Assembly: GCA_963738575.1 (NCBI GenBank)
Contig: CAVTWY010000004.1
Coordinates: 558,001 to 622,000 of the forward strand
Direction: 5' to 3'
Length of the DNA: 64,000 nt
Origin: CAVTWY01 sp963738575
Lineage (GTDB): Bacteria; Pseudomonadota; Gammaproteobacteria; Burkholderiales; Burkholderiaceae_C
The translations under genes were made by a program, and so were the position numbers. Below the pieces are notes generated by a model. The model was not told the origin of the DNA. It searched no databases and was given only the letters and a program-made list of their open reading frames with translations. This document shows, one piece after another, positions 17,589 through 26,858 of the stretch (positions within the stretch are counted from its first letter, which is position 1; the number at the start of each line of letters is the position of its first letter).

Positions 17589-19115
17589 ATGAAAAACTAC
17601 CTACGCACGGCGACGTTGTGCCTGGCGCTGGCCTTTGCTGGCGCCTCCCACGCCGCAGATCCAGTCGCACCGTCGGCGTCTGCGCCCGCTGCCACGGCCA
17701 CGGCAGCAACAACCACTGCAGTACCTGCAACAGCCGCCGCAGCCGCGCCCAACGCAGCCGCCGCAGCCGCGCCCGACGCAGCCCCCCCCAGTGCACCAGC
17801 GGCAGTCCCCAACAAAGGCGACACAGCTTTCTTGATGGTGGCAACCGCGCTGGTCATCTTGATGACTTTGCCTGGCTTGGCACTGTTCTATGGCGGCTTG
17901 GTGCGCAGCAAAAACATGCTGTCGGTGCTGATGCAGGTGTTCACCATCTTTGCGCTGATCTCGGTGCTCTGGGTGGTCTACGGCTACTCGGTGGCGTTCA
18001 CGGGGGGCAACCCATTTTTCGGGGGCTTTGACAAGCTCTTCTTGAAGGGCATCACCCCCGACTCGATCGCAGCCACGTTCAGCAAAGGCGTGGTGATTCC
18101 AGAGTTGAGCTTTGTGTCCTTCCAAAGTACGTTTGCGGCCATCACCGTGGCGTTGATCGTTGGCGCCTTTGCCGAACGCATCAAGTTCTCGGCGGTGTTG
18201 GCCTTCGCAGCACTGTGGTTTACCTTCAGCTACTTGCCGATCGCACACATGGTTTGGTACTGGGACGGCCCCGACGCCATTTCGGACCAAGCGTCGCTGG
18301 ACAAGGTGACGGCGGCTGCGGGGTGGTTGTGGGCCAAAGGCGCGCTTGACTTCGCGGGCGGCACGGTGGTGCACATCAATGCGGCGGTGGCGGGTTTGGT
18401 GGGTGCGTTTGTGATCGGCAAACGCGTTGGCTACGGGCGTGAGTCGATGACACCGCACAGCCTGACATTGACGATGGTGGGCGCTTCGCTGTTGTGGGTG
18501 GGTTGGTTTGGTTTCAACGCAGGATCTAACCTCGAAGCCAACGGCACGGCGTCGTTGGCCTTCTTGAACACCGTGGTCGCGACGGCAGCGGCCACATTGG
18601 CCTGGGCGGCAGGTGAGGCGCTGATGCGGGGCAAAGCTTCGATGCTGGGTGCGGCATCGGGCGCGGTGTCGGGTTTGGTGGCCATCACCCCGGCGTGTGG
18701 CTTTGTCGGCGTTGGTGGCGCGTTGGCCATCGGTGTGGTGGCTGGCTTTGTTTGCTTGTGGGGCGTCAATGGCCTCAAGCGCATGCTGGGCGCTGACGAC
18801 TCGCTGGACGTGTTTGGCGTGCACGGCGTGGGCGGCATCGTCGGCGCGCTGCTCACCGGTGTGTTTGCCGCCCCCTCGATGGGTGGCACCGGCACGTGCG
18901 ACTATGTGGCCAACAAGTGTGGCGCCTGGACAAGCATCAGTGCCCAGGTTTGGGTGCAGCTGCAGGCCGTGCTCACAACGTTGGTGTGGTCTGCGGTGGT
19001 GGCCTTTGTTGTCTTCAAAGTGATCGACCTGACCATTGGGTTGCGCGTCACGGAAGAAGATGAGCGCGAGGGGTTGGACATTCGCTCGCACGGCGAAACG
19101 GCGTACGCAAAGTAG
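17589..19115 (+). CDS. amtB: ammonium transporter AmtB
   Basis: The 508-residue protein has a signal peptide, a low-complexity Ala/Pro linker to about residue 72, then eleven membrane helices. Family signatures are LFYGGLVRSKNMLSVLMQ, the pore histidine regions in GGTVVHINAAVAGLVGA and DVFGVHGVGGIVGALLTG, and the Phe-gate region GFNAGSNLEANG. It conducts ammonium/ammonia into the cell and is gated by GlnK. The long Ala-rich N-terminal extension is typical of proteobacterial Amt precursors with a cleaved signal. A strong terminator follows 28 bases after the stop. Confidence 0.96.
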   Translation: MKNYLRTATLCLALAFAGASHAADPVAPSASAPAATATAATTTAVPATAAAAAPNAAAAAAPDAAPPSAPAAVPNKGDTAFLMVATALVILMTLPGLALFYGGLVRSKNMLSVLMQVFTIFALISVLWVVYGYSVAFTGGNPFFGGFDKLFLKGITPDSIAATFSKGVVIPELSFVSFQSTFAAITVALIVGAFAERIKFSAVLAFAALWFTFSYLPIAHMVWYWDGPDAISDQASLDKVTAAAGWLWAKGALDFAGGTVVHINAAVAGLVGAFVIGKRVGYGRESMTPHSLTLTMVGASLLWVGWFGFNAGSNLEANGTASLAFLNTVVATAAATLAWAAGEALMRGKASMLGAASGAVSGLVAITPACGFVGVGGALAIGVVAGFVCLWGVNGLKRMLGADDSLDVFGVHGVGGIVGALLTGVFAAPSMGGTGTCDYVANKCGAWTSISAQVWVQLQAVLTTLVWSAVVAFVVFKVIDLTIGLRVTEEDEREGLDIRSHGETAYAK

Positions 19116-19142
19116 CGATCAACGGTCCAAGCGTTGCCAGTC

Positions 19143-19177
19143 AGGCCTTTGGACTTCGGTCCAAAGGCCTTTTTATT
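19143..19177 (+). terminator. rho-independent terminator after amtB
   Basis: A perfect 12-bp stem (AGGCCTTTGGAC / GTCCAAAGGCCT) with a TTCG tetraloop, followed by TTTTATT. It closes the torF-glnK-amtB operon. Confidence 0.95.
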
Positions 19178-19229
19178 GAGAGGCGCAGGTTGCGCTGCCT
19201 AGAATCGCCGCCATCTGTGAGCATCAGGC

Positions 19230-20558
19230 GTGCAACCCACGCCCCAAAGAAAGCACGCTGGCATGGTTCCGCACCTCATCACTGCCGTTCACGGCCCCAT
19301 CAACGAACTGGAGCAGCGGGTGCTGGAGTCGATGCCGGCCATCGAGCGTTGGTTCCGGCTCGAATGGATGGAGCACACGCCACCCTTTTACACATCGGTT
19401 GACCTGCGCAATGCTGGGTTCAAGCTGGCGCCCGTGGACACCAACCTGTACCCCGGTGGGTTCAACCACCTGACCAACGAGATGTTGCCGCTGGCGGTGC
19501 AAGCAGCCATGGCAGCGATTGAAAAGATCTGCCCCGAGGCCAAGAACCTGCTCTTGATCCCCGAAAACAGCACCCAAAACACGTTTTACCTGGCCAACGT
19601 GCAGCGGTTGATGCAAATATTCAACCAAGCGGGCCTCAACGTGCGGCTGGGTACCTTGGACGAAAACGTCAAGGCACCCACCAAGTTGGCATTGGCCGAC
19701 GGTGGCGAGTTGGTCATTGAGCCCATTGTTCGGCACCGTGGGCGCGTGGGCTTGAAGGACTTTGACCCGTGCACCGTGCTGCTCAACAACGACCTGTCGG
19801 CGGGCTTGCCCATCAAGCTGTCGCATTTGCATGAGCAGTTTCTGCTGCCGCCGCTGCACGCAGGCTGGGCTGTGCGCCGCAAAACCAAACACTTTCAGAG
19901 CTACGAAGAAGTGGCCAAGAAGTTTGCCAAGCTGCTGGGTATGGATTCGTGGTTGATCAACCCGATGTCCATGCACTGCGGCCAAGTGAACTTTGATGAT
20001 GGCGCTGGGCTCGACTGCGTGCGCAGCAACGCCGACGCATTGCTGACCAAAATAAGGCGCAAGTACAAAGACTACGGCATCAACGAAAAGCCGTTTGTGG
20101 TGGTGAAGGCCGACAACGGCACCGATGGGCGCGGCATCATGACGGTGCGCGACGCCAAAGAAATCGATGGCATCGGCCCACTCGCCAAAGACAGGCTGTC
20201 GGCGTTTCAAGACAGCGAGCACCGCAACGAGGTGATCATCCAAGAAGGGGTGCCCACGTACGAGCGCATCAACGATGCCGTCGCCGAACCTGTCGTGTAC
20301 ATGATTGATCGTTACGTGGTGGGGGGTTTCTACCGGGTGCATGCCACGAGCGGCTTCGATGAGGGCCTGTGCGCGCCAGGCGCTTCGTTTGTGCCGTTGG
20401 CCTTTGCCGAAAGCCACCGGCTGCCCAAGCCGGGCGAAAAACCCGGCGCCAGCCCGCCCAACCGCTTTTACATGTACGGCGTGATTGCACGGTTGGCGAT
20501 GCTGGCCGCCAGCTACGAGCTGGAGGCCACCGACCCCGACGCCGAGAGCTTCGACTGA
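19230..20558 (+). CDS. gshA: glutamate-cysteine ligase, betaproteobacterial type
   Basis: The protein (442 residues from the GTG; 431 from the ATG at 19263) matches the compact GshA type found in betaproteobacteria, unlike E. coli GshA. Signatures include PVDTNLYPGGFNHLTNEML, MDSWLINPMSMHCG, and a nucleotide-binding segment KPFVVVKADNGTDGRGIMTV. It makes gamma-glutamylcysteine from Glu, Cys and ATP, the first step of glutathione synthesis. Glutathione synthetase is encoded about 3.3 kb downstream on the same strand, separated by kup and a benE-like gene. The ATG start at 19263 is perhaps more likely because similarity begins there. Confidence 0.92.
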   Translation: MQPTPQRKHAGMVPHLITAVHGPINELEQRVLESMPAIERWFRLEWMEHTPPFYTSVDLRNAGFKLAPVDTNLYPGGFNHLTNEMLPLAVQAAMAAIEKICPEAKNLLLIPENSTQNTFYLANVQRLMQIFNQAGLNVRLGTLDENVKAPTKLALADGGELVIEPIVRHRGRVGLKDFDPCTVLLNNDLSAGLPIKLSHLHEQFLLPPLHAGWAVRRKTKHFQSYEEVAKKFAKLLGMDSWLINPMSMHCGQVNFDDGAGLDCVRSNADALLTKIRRKYKDYGINEKPFVVVKADNGTDGRGIMTVRDAKEIDGIGPLAKDRLSAFQDSEHRNEVIIQEGVPTYERINDAVAEPVVYMIDRYVVGGFYRVHATSGFDEGLCAPGASFVPLAFAESHRLPKPGEKPGASPPNRFYMYGVIARLAMLAASYELEATDPDAESFD

Positions 20559-20661
20559 CCGTTGTCAGGGCCTGATGCTGCGGCGCACAACGACCCGAAA
20601 TTGAGCGCACAATAGCCGCCTTTGTGCTGATGCCGTCGTTTTGCCGACGACGCTGTGCTCG

Positions 20662-22557
20662 ATGAGCAACTCCAATTCTTCCTCCCACAACAAGCGGTCG
20701 GTCGGTGTTCGGGCCGGTCTGACGATGGCGGCGCTGGGGGTCGTTTACGGTGACATCGGCACCAGCCCCTTGTATGCGCTGAAAGAGGTGTTTCATGGCG
20801 GGCACGTACCGCTCACGCAAAACAACATCTTGGGCGTGTTGTCGCTGATCTTTTGGACCATGACGATCGTGGTTTCGATCAAGTACGTGATCTTGATCTT
20901 GCGCGCCGACAACAACGGCGAAGGTGGTTTGATTGCCATGCTGGCCCTGGCCACCACTGCGGTGAAAGACAAACCGGCGCTGCGTCGCACGCTCATGCTG
21001 GTGGGTATGTTTGGCACCGCCATTTTTTTTGGGGACGCCATCATCACGCCGGCCATGACGGTGTTGGGCGCAGTGGAAGGCATTGATGTTTATGCACCGC
21101 AGTACCATGCTGCAATCTTGCCGCTGACCCTGCTGGTGCTGGCGGGCCTGTTTGCCGTGCAACGCATGGGCACCGCCAAAGTGGGGCGGGCCTTTGGACC
21201 AGTGATGCTGGTGTGGTTTTTGGCGCTGGTCCTGCTCGGTGTTCCCAAGATCCTGGCCAATCCAGAAGTGTTGGTGGCGCTCAACCCTTGGTATGCGCTT
21301 CAGTTTGTGGTGGCCTACAAGTGGATTGCGTTTGTCGCCTTGGGCGCTGTTGTGCTGGTGGTGACGGGTGGCGAGGCGCTGTACGCTGATTTGGGGCACT
21401 TTGGCAAGTCACCCATCCGCACCGCTTGGTACGCCATCGTGATGCCAGCGCTGGTGATCAATTATTTTGGTCAAGGCGCCTTGCTGCTGCAAAACCCCGA
21501 GGCCATCAAGAACCCGTTTTATCTGCTCGCTCCCGCTTGGGCTGAGATCCCCCTGTTCATTCTGGCCACGTTGGCGGCCATCGTCGCCTCGCAAGCGCTG
21601 ATCACCGCAGCGTTCTCGGTGACCAAGCAGGCGGTGCAATTGGGCATCTTGCCGCGCATGCGCATCTTGCACACGTCGGTGCGTGACACAGGCCAAATCT
21701 ACGTGCCCTTCATCAACTGGGGCTTGTTTGCCTTTGTGGTGCTGGCGGTTGTGTTGTTTGGATCGTCCAGCAAGTTGGCGGGCGCTTACGGCGTGGCCGT
21801 GACGATCGACATGACGATCACCACGGTGATGACATTTTTCGTCATTCGCTACCGCTGGAAGTACCCGCTGGTGGCGTGCATCTTGGCGACAGCGTTTTTC
21901 TTCATCATTGACGTCACGTTCTTGGCGTCGAACCTGCTCAAGATTGCTGCAGGCGGTTGGTTCCCGTTGTTGATTGGCATTGGCATGTTCACGCTGATGC
22001 TGACCTGGAAGCAAGGCCGTCGCCTGATGGCCGACCGGCTGCGTGAAGACGCCATCGACCTGAAAGACTTTTTGCAGTCGGTGTTTCTCAACCCGCCCGT
22101 GCGCGTGGCGGGCACGGCGGTGTTCATGACGTCCGAGCCCGACCAAACGCCCAACGCATTGATGCACAACCTCAAGCACAACAAGGTGTTGCACGCGCAA
22201 AACTTGTTCGTGACGGTGCAACACCACGAAGTGCCTTGGATTGGTTTTGACAAACGCGTCACCATGACACCCCTGGGGCATGACTGCTGGTCGGTGCAGC
22301 TTAACTTTGGCTTCAAGAACGACCCCGATGTGCCCCAGGCGCTGGAGCTGCTCGAAGCGCGTGGCCTGCAAACCGACCCGATGGACACCAGTTACTTCCT
22401 CAGCCGCGACATCGTGATCCCCACCTTGGGCAGTGGCATGGCCATGTGGCGCGAGAAGTTATTTGCCAACATGCACCGCAATGCGGCGGCAGCCGCGGAC
22501 TTTTTGAACCTGCCCACCAACCGGGTGGTGGAGTTGGGCTCCAAGGTGGAGATTTAG
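20662..22557 (+). CDS. kup: KUP-family potassium uptake protein
   Basis: About 631 residues with roughly twelve membrane helices in the first 430 and a soluble C-terminal domain, the standard Kup layout. The N-terminal signature GVVYGDIGTSPLYALKEVF is complete, and the GEALYADLGHFG and GSSSKLAGAYGVAVTIDM segments are conserved. It imports K+ with protons. The ATG at 20662 is preferred over a TTG seven codons upstream. It lies in a run of same-strand genes between gshA and gshB; the link to glutathione may be indirect, through K+ efflux systems gated by glutathione. Confidence 0.95.
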   Translation: MSNSNSSSHNKRSVGVRAGLTMAALGVVYGDIGTSPLYALKEVFHGGHVPLTQNNILGVLSLIFWTMTIVVSIKYVILILRADNNGEGGLIAMLALATTAVKDKPALRRTLMLVGMFGTAIFFGDAIITPAMTVLGAVEGIDVYAPQYHAAILPLTLLVLAGLFAVQRMGTAKVGRAFGPVMLVWFLALVLLGVPKILANPEVLVALNPWYALQFVVAYKWIAFVALGAVVLVVTGGEALYADLGHFGKSPIRTAWYAIVMPALVINYFGQGALLLQNPEAIKNPFYLLAPAWAEIPLFILATLAAIVASQALITAAFSVTKQAVQLGILPRMRILHTSVRDTGQIYVPFINWGLFAFVVLAVVLFGSSSKLAGAYGVAVTIDMTITTVMTFFVIRYRWKYPLVACILATAFFFIIDVTFLASNLLKIAAGGWFPLLIGIGMFTLMLTWKQGRRLMADRLREDAIDLKDFLQSVFLNPPVRVAGTAVFMTSEPDQTPNALMHNLKHNKVLHAQNLFVTVQHHEVPWIGFDKRVTMTPLGHDCWSVQLNFGFKNDPDVPQALELLEARGLQTDPMDTSYFLSRDIVIPTLGSGMAMWREKLFANMHRNAAAAADFLNLPTNRVVELGSKVEI

Positions 22558-22594
22558 TGGTCGACCGCGCACCAGCGGCTCTTTGCGGGCGGCG

Positions 22595-23803
22595 ATGAGT
22601 ACCAAGCCCTCCTTTTGGCGCGATGTGTCGCTCGCGTCGGTGGTGGCTGGGTTGGTCGCGGTGGTGGTGGGGTTCTCCAGTTCGGTGGCTATCGTGTTTG
22701 CCGCAGCCGAGGCGCTTGGGGCCACCACGGCGCAAACGACGTCGTGGATGTGGGCGCTTGGGCTTGGCATGGGCCTAACCTCCATCCTGCTGGCTTGGTG
22801 GTACCGCCTGCCGGTGTTGACGGCATGGTCGACCCCAGGGGCCGCGCTGCTGGCCGCCACCAGTGGCGTATCGATGCCCGAGGCCATTGGTGCCTTCATT
22901 GCGTGTGGGGCGTTGATCACCTTGGCAGGGGTGACGCGCGTGTTTGAGCGCGTGATGGACCGCATCCCGCAGGCGCTGGCTGCTGCGCTGCTGGCCGGTG
23001 TGTTGGCGCGCTTCGGGTTGGACGCGGTGGTGGCTGTCAAGACGGCACCACTGTTGGTGCTGACGATGCTGCTGGTGTTTTTGGCGGCGCGGCGTTGGCT
23101 GCCCCGATACGCCGTGCCACTCGCCCTGTTGGTGGGCATTGGGTTGGCGGTGGCCCAGGGACGCGTGCAAGGGCAGGGCATCGCGTGGGGTTTGGCGTGG
23201 CCTGTCTGGACGTCGCCCGTGTTTTCGGTTAGCGCGTTGGTGGGCGTGGCGCTGCCGATGTTCATCGTCACCATGGCCTCGCAAAATCTGCCCGGGGTGG
23301 TGGCGCAACGCGCGGCGGGCTACCGCATTCCAGTGTCCCAGCCCATCGCCTTGACCGGTTTGGCCACCATGCTGCTGGCACCCTTGGGTGGGTACTGCCT
23401 CAATCTTGCCGCCATCACAGCGGCCATTTGCATGGGCCCCGAAGCGCATGAAGACCCAGCCAAGCGCTACACGGCGGTGATGGCGGCGGGTTTCTTTTAT
23501 CTGTTGGTGGGCTTGGCAGGTGCGGCCGTGGTGGGCGTGATGCAGTGGTTGCCGCGCGAACTGGTGTTGACCATCGCCGGCTTGGCCTTGGTGGGCACCA
23601 TCAGCGGTGCACTGGCCACGGCCATGCGCGACGAAGCCCACCGCGACGCAGCGGGTCTGGCCTTTTTGGTGACGCTGTCGGGTGTGTCGATGCTGGGGGT
23701 GGGGTCGGCCTTTTGGGGCGTGGTGGTTGGCATGGTGGCGCTGGCTGTGCGACAGTGGCGAACCCCTCAACCTGCGCGGGCGCCCACCGACGCTGCGCCC
23801 TGA
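22595..23803 (+). CDS. BenE-type benzoate/H+ symporter family protein
   Basis: About 402 residues with some twelve hydrophobic helices. Segments typical of BenE are WRDVSLASVVAGLVAVVVGFS, WWYRLPVLTAWSTPGAALLA and MASQNLPGVVAQRAAGY, with a conserved LGGYCLNLAAITAAICMG. The family is named for benzoate uptake, but no benzoate-degradation genes are in this window, so the substrate could differ. The ATG at 22595 is chosen over a TTG four codons upstream. It follows kup by 37 bases and precedes gshB by 22. Confidence 0.85.
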   Translation: MSTKPSFWRDVSLASVVAGLVAVVVGFSSSVAIVFAAAEALGATTAQTTSWMWALGLGMGLTSILLAWWYRLPVLTAWSTPGAALLAATSGVSMPEAIGAFIACGALITLAGVTRVFERVMDRIPQALAAALLAGVLARFGLDAVVAVKTAPLLVLTMLLVFLAARRWLPRYAVPLALLVGIGLAVAQGRVQGQGIAWGLAWPVWTSPVFSVSALVGVALPMFIVTMASQNLPGVVAQRAAGYRIPVSQPIALTGLATMLLAPLGGYCLNLAAITAAICMGPEAHEDPAKRYTAVMAAGFFYLLVGLAGAAVVGVMQWLPRELVLTIAGLALVGTISGALATAMRDEAHRDAAGLAFLVTLSGVSMLGVGSAFWGVVVGMVALAVRQWRTPQPARAPTDAAP

Positions 23804-23825
23804 TGACTTGACCAAGCCCAGAACC

Positions 23826-24791
23826 ATGAAACTGCTGTTTGTTGCTGACCCCCTTGAAACGTTCAAGATCGCCAAAGACTCCACCTACGCGATGATGCGC
23901 GAGGCGACGCGGCGAGGCCACGAAATTTGGGCGTGCGAGCAAGACGACTTATGCTGGCAGCAAGGTGGCACGGTGGTGGCGCTGCAAGCGCGACACATTG
24001 CCCTGACCCAAAACGACCCATGGTGGTTTGACGTGACCCAGATCAGCGAGGTTTCGCTGTCGGTGTTTGGCGGGGGCCTGGGCGCCGTGGTGATGCGCAA
24101 AGACCCACCCTTTGACAGCGAGTATTTTTACGCCACGCACTTGCTCGAGCAAGCCGAGCGCGAGGGTGCCAGCGTGTTCAACAAACCACGCGCGCTGCGA
24201 GACCACCCCGAAAAATTGGCCATCCTGGAGTTTGCCCAACACATCAGCCCAACGCTGGTGACGCGTTCGGCAGATGCGGTCAGGGCCTTTCATGCAGCGC
24301 ACCAAGACATCATCCTCAAGCCCCTTGATGGCATGGGTGGCATGGGGATCTTTCGGGTGGGCCACGACGGCATGAACTTGGGCAGCGTGATTGAAACGCT
24401 GAACCTCGGCGGCGAGCAAACTTTGATGGTGCAACGCTACGTGCCCGAGATCACCCAGGGCGACAAGCGCATCCTCGTCATCGCCGGTGAGCCGGTGCCG
24501 TTTTGTCTGGCGCGCATTCCCCAAGGAAGCGAGATTCGTGGCAATTTGGCGGTTGGCGGCAAGGGGGTGGCTCAAGCTTTGTCAGCCACCGACCTTGCCA
24601 TTGCCAAGGCCATCGGCCCCGTGCTGGCTGCGCGCGGATTGCTGCTGGTGGGCTTGGACGTGATTGGCGACAAACTCACCGAGATCAACGTTACCAGCCC
24701 CACCTGTTTTCAAGAAATCACCGAACAAACGGGGTTTGATGTGGCGGCGATGTTCTTGGACGCGCTGGAGGTGGGGGCTAAAACCGCGTGA
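23826..24791 (+). CDS. gshB: glutathione synthetase
   Basis: This is a 321-residue ATP-grasp enzyme beginning MKLLFVADPLETFKIAKDST, the classic GshB N-terminus. The nucleotide-binding part DIILKPLDGMGGMGIFRV, the LMVQRYVPEI strand and the metal/substrate end EINVTSPTCFQEI are all present. It joins glycine to gamma-glutamylcysteine. The open frame continues upstream to 23682 inside benE, but similarity and the start codon support 23826. The 3' end overlaps the convergent unknown gene by 14 bases. Confidence 0.95.
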   Translation: MKLLFVADPLETFKIAKDSTYAMMREATRRGHEIWACEQDDLCWQQGGTVVALQARHIALTQNDPWWFDVTQISEVSLSVFGGGLGAVVMRKDPPFDSEYFYATHLLEQAEREGASVFNKPRALRDHPEKLAILEFAQHISPTLVTRSADAVRAFHAAHQDIILKPLDGMGGMGIFRVGHDGMNLGSVIETLNLGGEQTLMVQRYVPEITQGDKRILVIAGEPVPFCLARIPQGSEIRGNLAVGGKGVAQALSATDLAIAKAIGPVLAARGLLLVGLDVIGDKLTEINVTSPTCFQEITEQTGFDVAAMFLDALEVGAKTA

Positions 24792-25530
24792 TGCTCCCAA
24801 ACAAGCTGTCGTTGGACGCGCGGGGCGCGGTGCGGCTGACGATGAGGGCGCCTTGCAAGTACAGGGCGTTGAGCAAACGCATGGCGCTGCCGCGGTTGAG
24901 GCCTGCCCAATGGGCAATCTCGCGCAGGTTGGCACTGCGGCGCTGCAGGCGGTGCACGGCGGCGCGCGCCACGCCGGACATGGCAACGTCCCTCATGGTG
25001 ATGCCGGTGGCAATGCGGTAGGCGGCAACCCCGCCAATTTCGGGCAGCAACTGCTCGCGCGAACCCCGCATGGCAAAGTCCCACGTGACAGGGCCCAGCG
25101 GCATGCACAGGTGTCTTGGTGCCACCAAGCCAGCATCGGGGTCGTCGGGCGCGCTTAGCACAGCGGGCTCAACGCGCATCACCACCAACTGCGCCAATGG
25201 CAAGGCTAAAAAGTCGCCCATGGGCAAGGGGCAGTGCACCAGCCGCTCAAGCGGAAACAGCGTGAGCGGAATCACGCTGGTTTGGTGCTGCAAGTAAATG
25301 ACCAGCGGGCGCGCATGGCGAACGCAAGCGGCCACCACTTCGAGCAATTCGGTTTGATGCCCATCGCGCTCAAAACGCATCAGGTCTTGCAACAGCGATT
25401 GGCTGAGTTGCGACAATCGCGAAGCGCGAGGGTCGATGCCTTGGTTTGCCAGGTCTTCCATGTGGCGTTGAAATCCGCTGACAGGCATCAGCTCGGGTTC
25501 AAGCAATGGCAGCGTGGGGGCGAATTTCAC
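24778..25530 (-). CDS. hypothetical protein with C-terminal winged-helix-like segment
   Basis: I do not recognise this 250-residue family. It starts with GTG and has no signal or membrane helix. The last 60 residues (RSANLREIAHWAGLNRGSAMRLLNALYLQGALIV) have the shape of a helix-turn-helix/winged helix, as in FrzS- or DprA-tail-like domains. The middle contains a Leu-rich strand-helix region (VIPLTLFPLERLVHC). Codon use and GC match the neighbours. It is convergent with gshB and divergent from the aminotransferase (64 bases between starts), so it may regulate that gene, but this is only context. Confidence 0.6.
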   Translation of the reverse strand: MKFAPTLPLLEPELMPVSGFQRHMEDLANQGIDPRASRLSQLSQSLLQDLMRFERDGHQTELLEVVAACVRHARPLVIYLQHQTSVIPLTLFPLERLVHCPLPMGDFLALPLAQLVVMRVEPAVLSAPDDPDAGLVAPRHLCMPLGPVTWDFAMRGSREQLLPEIGGVAAYRIATGITMRDVAMSGVARAAVHRLQRRSANLREIAHWAGLNRGSAMRLLNALYLQGALIVSRTAPRASNDSLFGSITRF

Positions 25531-25594
25531 TCAGGCTTCGGCGTCGTGGAAGTGAGTTATGTTACACCTTGACCACCTTGAACAGAGGGCTTTG

Positions 25595-26806
25595 ATGACG
25601 GCGATCCAACACCCTAACCACACTTTCACGCTTGCGCGCCGCGCCGAGCGCATGAACCCCTCCATCATCCGTGAGATTTTGAAGGTGACCGAGCAGCCAG
25701 GCATCACGTCGCTGGCCGGTGGCCTGCCCGCGCCCGACAGCTTTCCGGTCGAGGCGATGCGCGAAGCCAGCGAGCGCGTGTTGCGAGACACACCCCACGA
25801 GGCCTTGCAATACGCTGCAAGCGAGGGCTATGGTCCGTTGCGCGAATGGGTTGCGGGGTCGTTGCAGCGACAGGGCATGTCCGTGCAAGCGTCGCAAGTG
25901 CTGATCACCACGGGGTCGCAGCAAGGCCTGGACCTGGCGGCCAAGGTGATGGTGGACGCGCACTCGCGGGTGCTGGTTGAAACGCCCACGTACTTGGGCG
26001 CGTTGCAAGCCTTCACACCGTTTGAACCCACTGTGGAAGCCGTGGCCAGCGACGCCGAGGGGCCTGTGCCCGAAGCCATTCATGCGGCAGCGTCCAACCC
26101 CACGCATGGCGCCCCACGTTTCATGTACTTGCAGCCCAATTTTCAGAACCCCAGGGGGAACCTGGTGGGTGAGGCGCGCCGCGTTGCCATCGTGCAAGCT
26201 GCGCAGGCCACGGGCTTGACGTTGGTGGAAGACAACCCTTACGGCGACCTTTGGTACGACGCACCGCCCCCAGCGCCGCTTGCGGCGCGCTGGCCACACG
26301 GGGTGTTGTACCTGGGTTCGTTCTCCAAAGTGTTGGCCCCTGGGCTGCGGCTTGGCTACGTCGTGGCCCCTGCTGGCGTGTACCCCAAGCTGCTGCAAGC
26401 CAAACAAGCTGCTGATTTGCACACCCCGTCTTTCAACCAACGCGTGGCGCACGAGGTGATTCGCAATGGCTACCTTGACCAGCACCTGCCGCGCGTGCGC
26501 GCGTTGTACCGTGAGCGACGCGATGCGATGGTGCAGGCGCTGGGCCAACACATGACGGGCGTCGCGCGCTGGAACAACCCCCAAGGCGGTATGTTCTGTT
26601 GGCTCGAGCTGGTGGGCAACATCGACACCATGGCACTGCTGCCGAAGGCAGTGGCCGCAGGCGTGGCCTTTGTGCCAGGCGCTGCCTTCTTCGCGCAGTC
26701 ACCGCCCAACAACACGTTGCGGTTGAGCTTCGTGACGGTGGAGCCGCTGCGGTTGGCGCGCGGCATCGAGGTGCTGGCAGGCGTGGTGCGCGCAGCGATG
26801 CAGTAA
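25595..26806 (+). CDS. PLP-dependent aminotransferase (2-aminoadipate/LysN-like, class I/II)
   Basis: This is a roughly 403-residue fold-type I aminotransferase without a MocR DNA-binding domain. The PLP lysine lies in YLGSFSKVLAPGLRLGYV. Other family marks are the N-terminal REILKVTEQPGITSLAGGLP, the TTGSQQGLDL helix and the YLQPNFQNPRGN segment. Such enzymes act on 2-aminoadipate, aromatic or branched amino acids; the exact substrate is not readable. The ATG at 25595 has an AGAGGG ribosome binding site, which decides against the upstream TTG. A shared terminator follows. Confidence 0.88.
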   Translation: MTAIQHPNHTFTLARRAERMNPSIIREILKVTEQPGITSLAGGLPAPDSFPVEAMREASERVLRDTPHEALQYAASEGYGPLREWVAGSLQRQGMSVQASQVLITTGSQQGLDLAAKVMVDAHSRVLVETPTYLGALQAFTPFEPTVEAVASDAEGPVPEAIHAAASNPTHGAPRFMYLQPNFQNPRGNLVGEARRVAIVQAAQATGLTLVEDNPYGDLWYDAPPPAPLAARWPHGVLYLGSFSKVLAPGLRLGYVVAPAGVYPKLLQAKQAADLHTPSFNQRVAHEVIRNGYLDQHLPRVRALYRERRDAMVQALGQHMTGVARWNNPQGGMFCWLELVGNIDTMALLPKAVAAGVAFVPGAAFFAQSPPNNTLRLSFVTVEPLRLARGIEVLAGVVRAAMQ

Positions 26807-26807
26807 A

Positions 26808-26836
26808 AAAAAGTCCCGCGTGAGGCGGGACTTTTG
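26808..26836. terminator. bidirectional rho-independent terminator
   Basis: A 9-bp perfect stem (AAGTCCCGC / GCGGGACTT, 26811-26819 with 26825-26833) has an A-run on the left and a T-run on the right, so it can end both the aminotransferase (+) and cytochrome c' (-) transcripts. Confidence 0.93.
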
Positions 26837-26858
26837 GCCAAGCGCGGGTGTCAGCGCT

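Noticed and set aside
17700..17800. GCC/GCA-rich repeats in the amtB 5' end considered as a CRISPR or regulatory repeat
   Set aside because: They are in-frame Ala/Pro low-complexity codons of the signal/linker region, not spaced repeats.
17601..19091. 496-codon open frame antisense to amtB
   Set aside because: His/Arg/Gln-rich composition typical of a GC-rich shadow frame; amtB on the other strand is certain.
19224..20417. 397-codon open frame antisense to gshA
   Set aside because: Shadow of gshA; biased residues and no ribosome binding site.
20269..22371. Long antisense frames over kup
   Set aside because: Composition mirrors the membrane protein on the plus strand; no independent coding signal.
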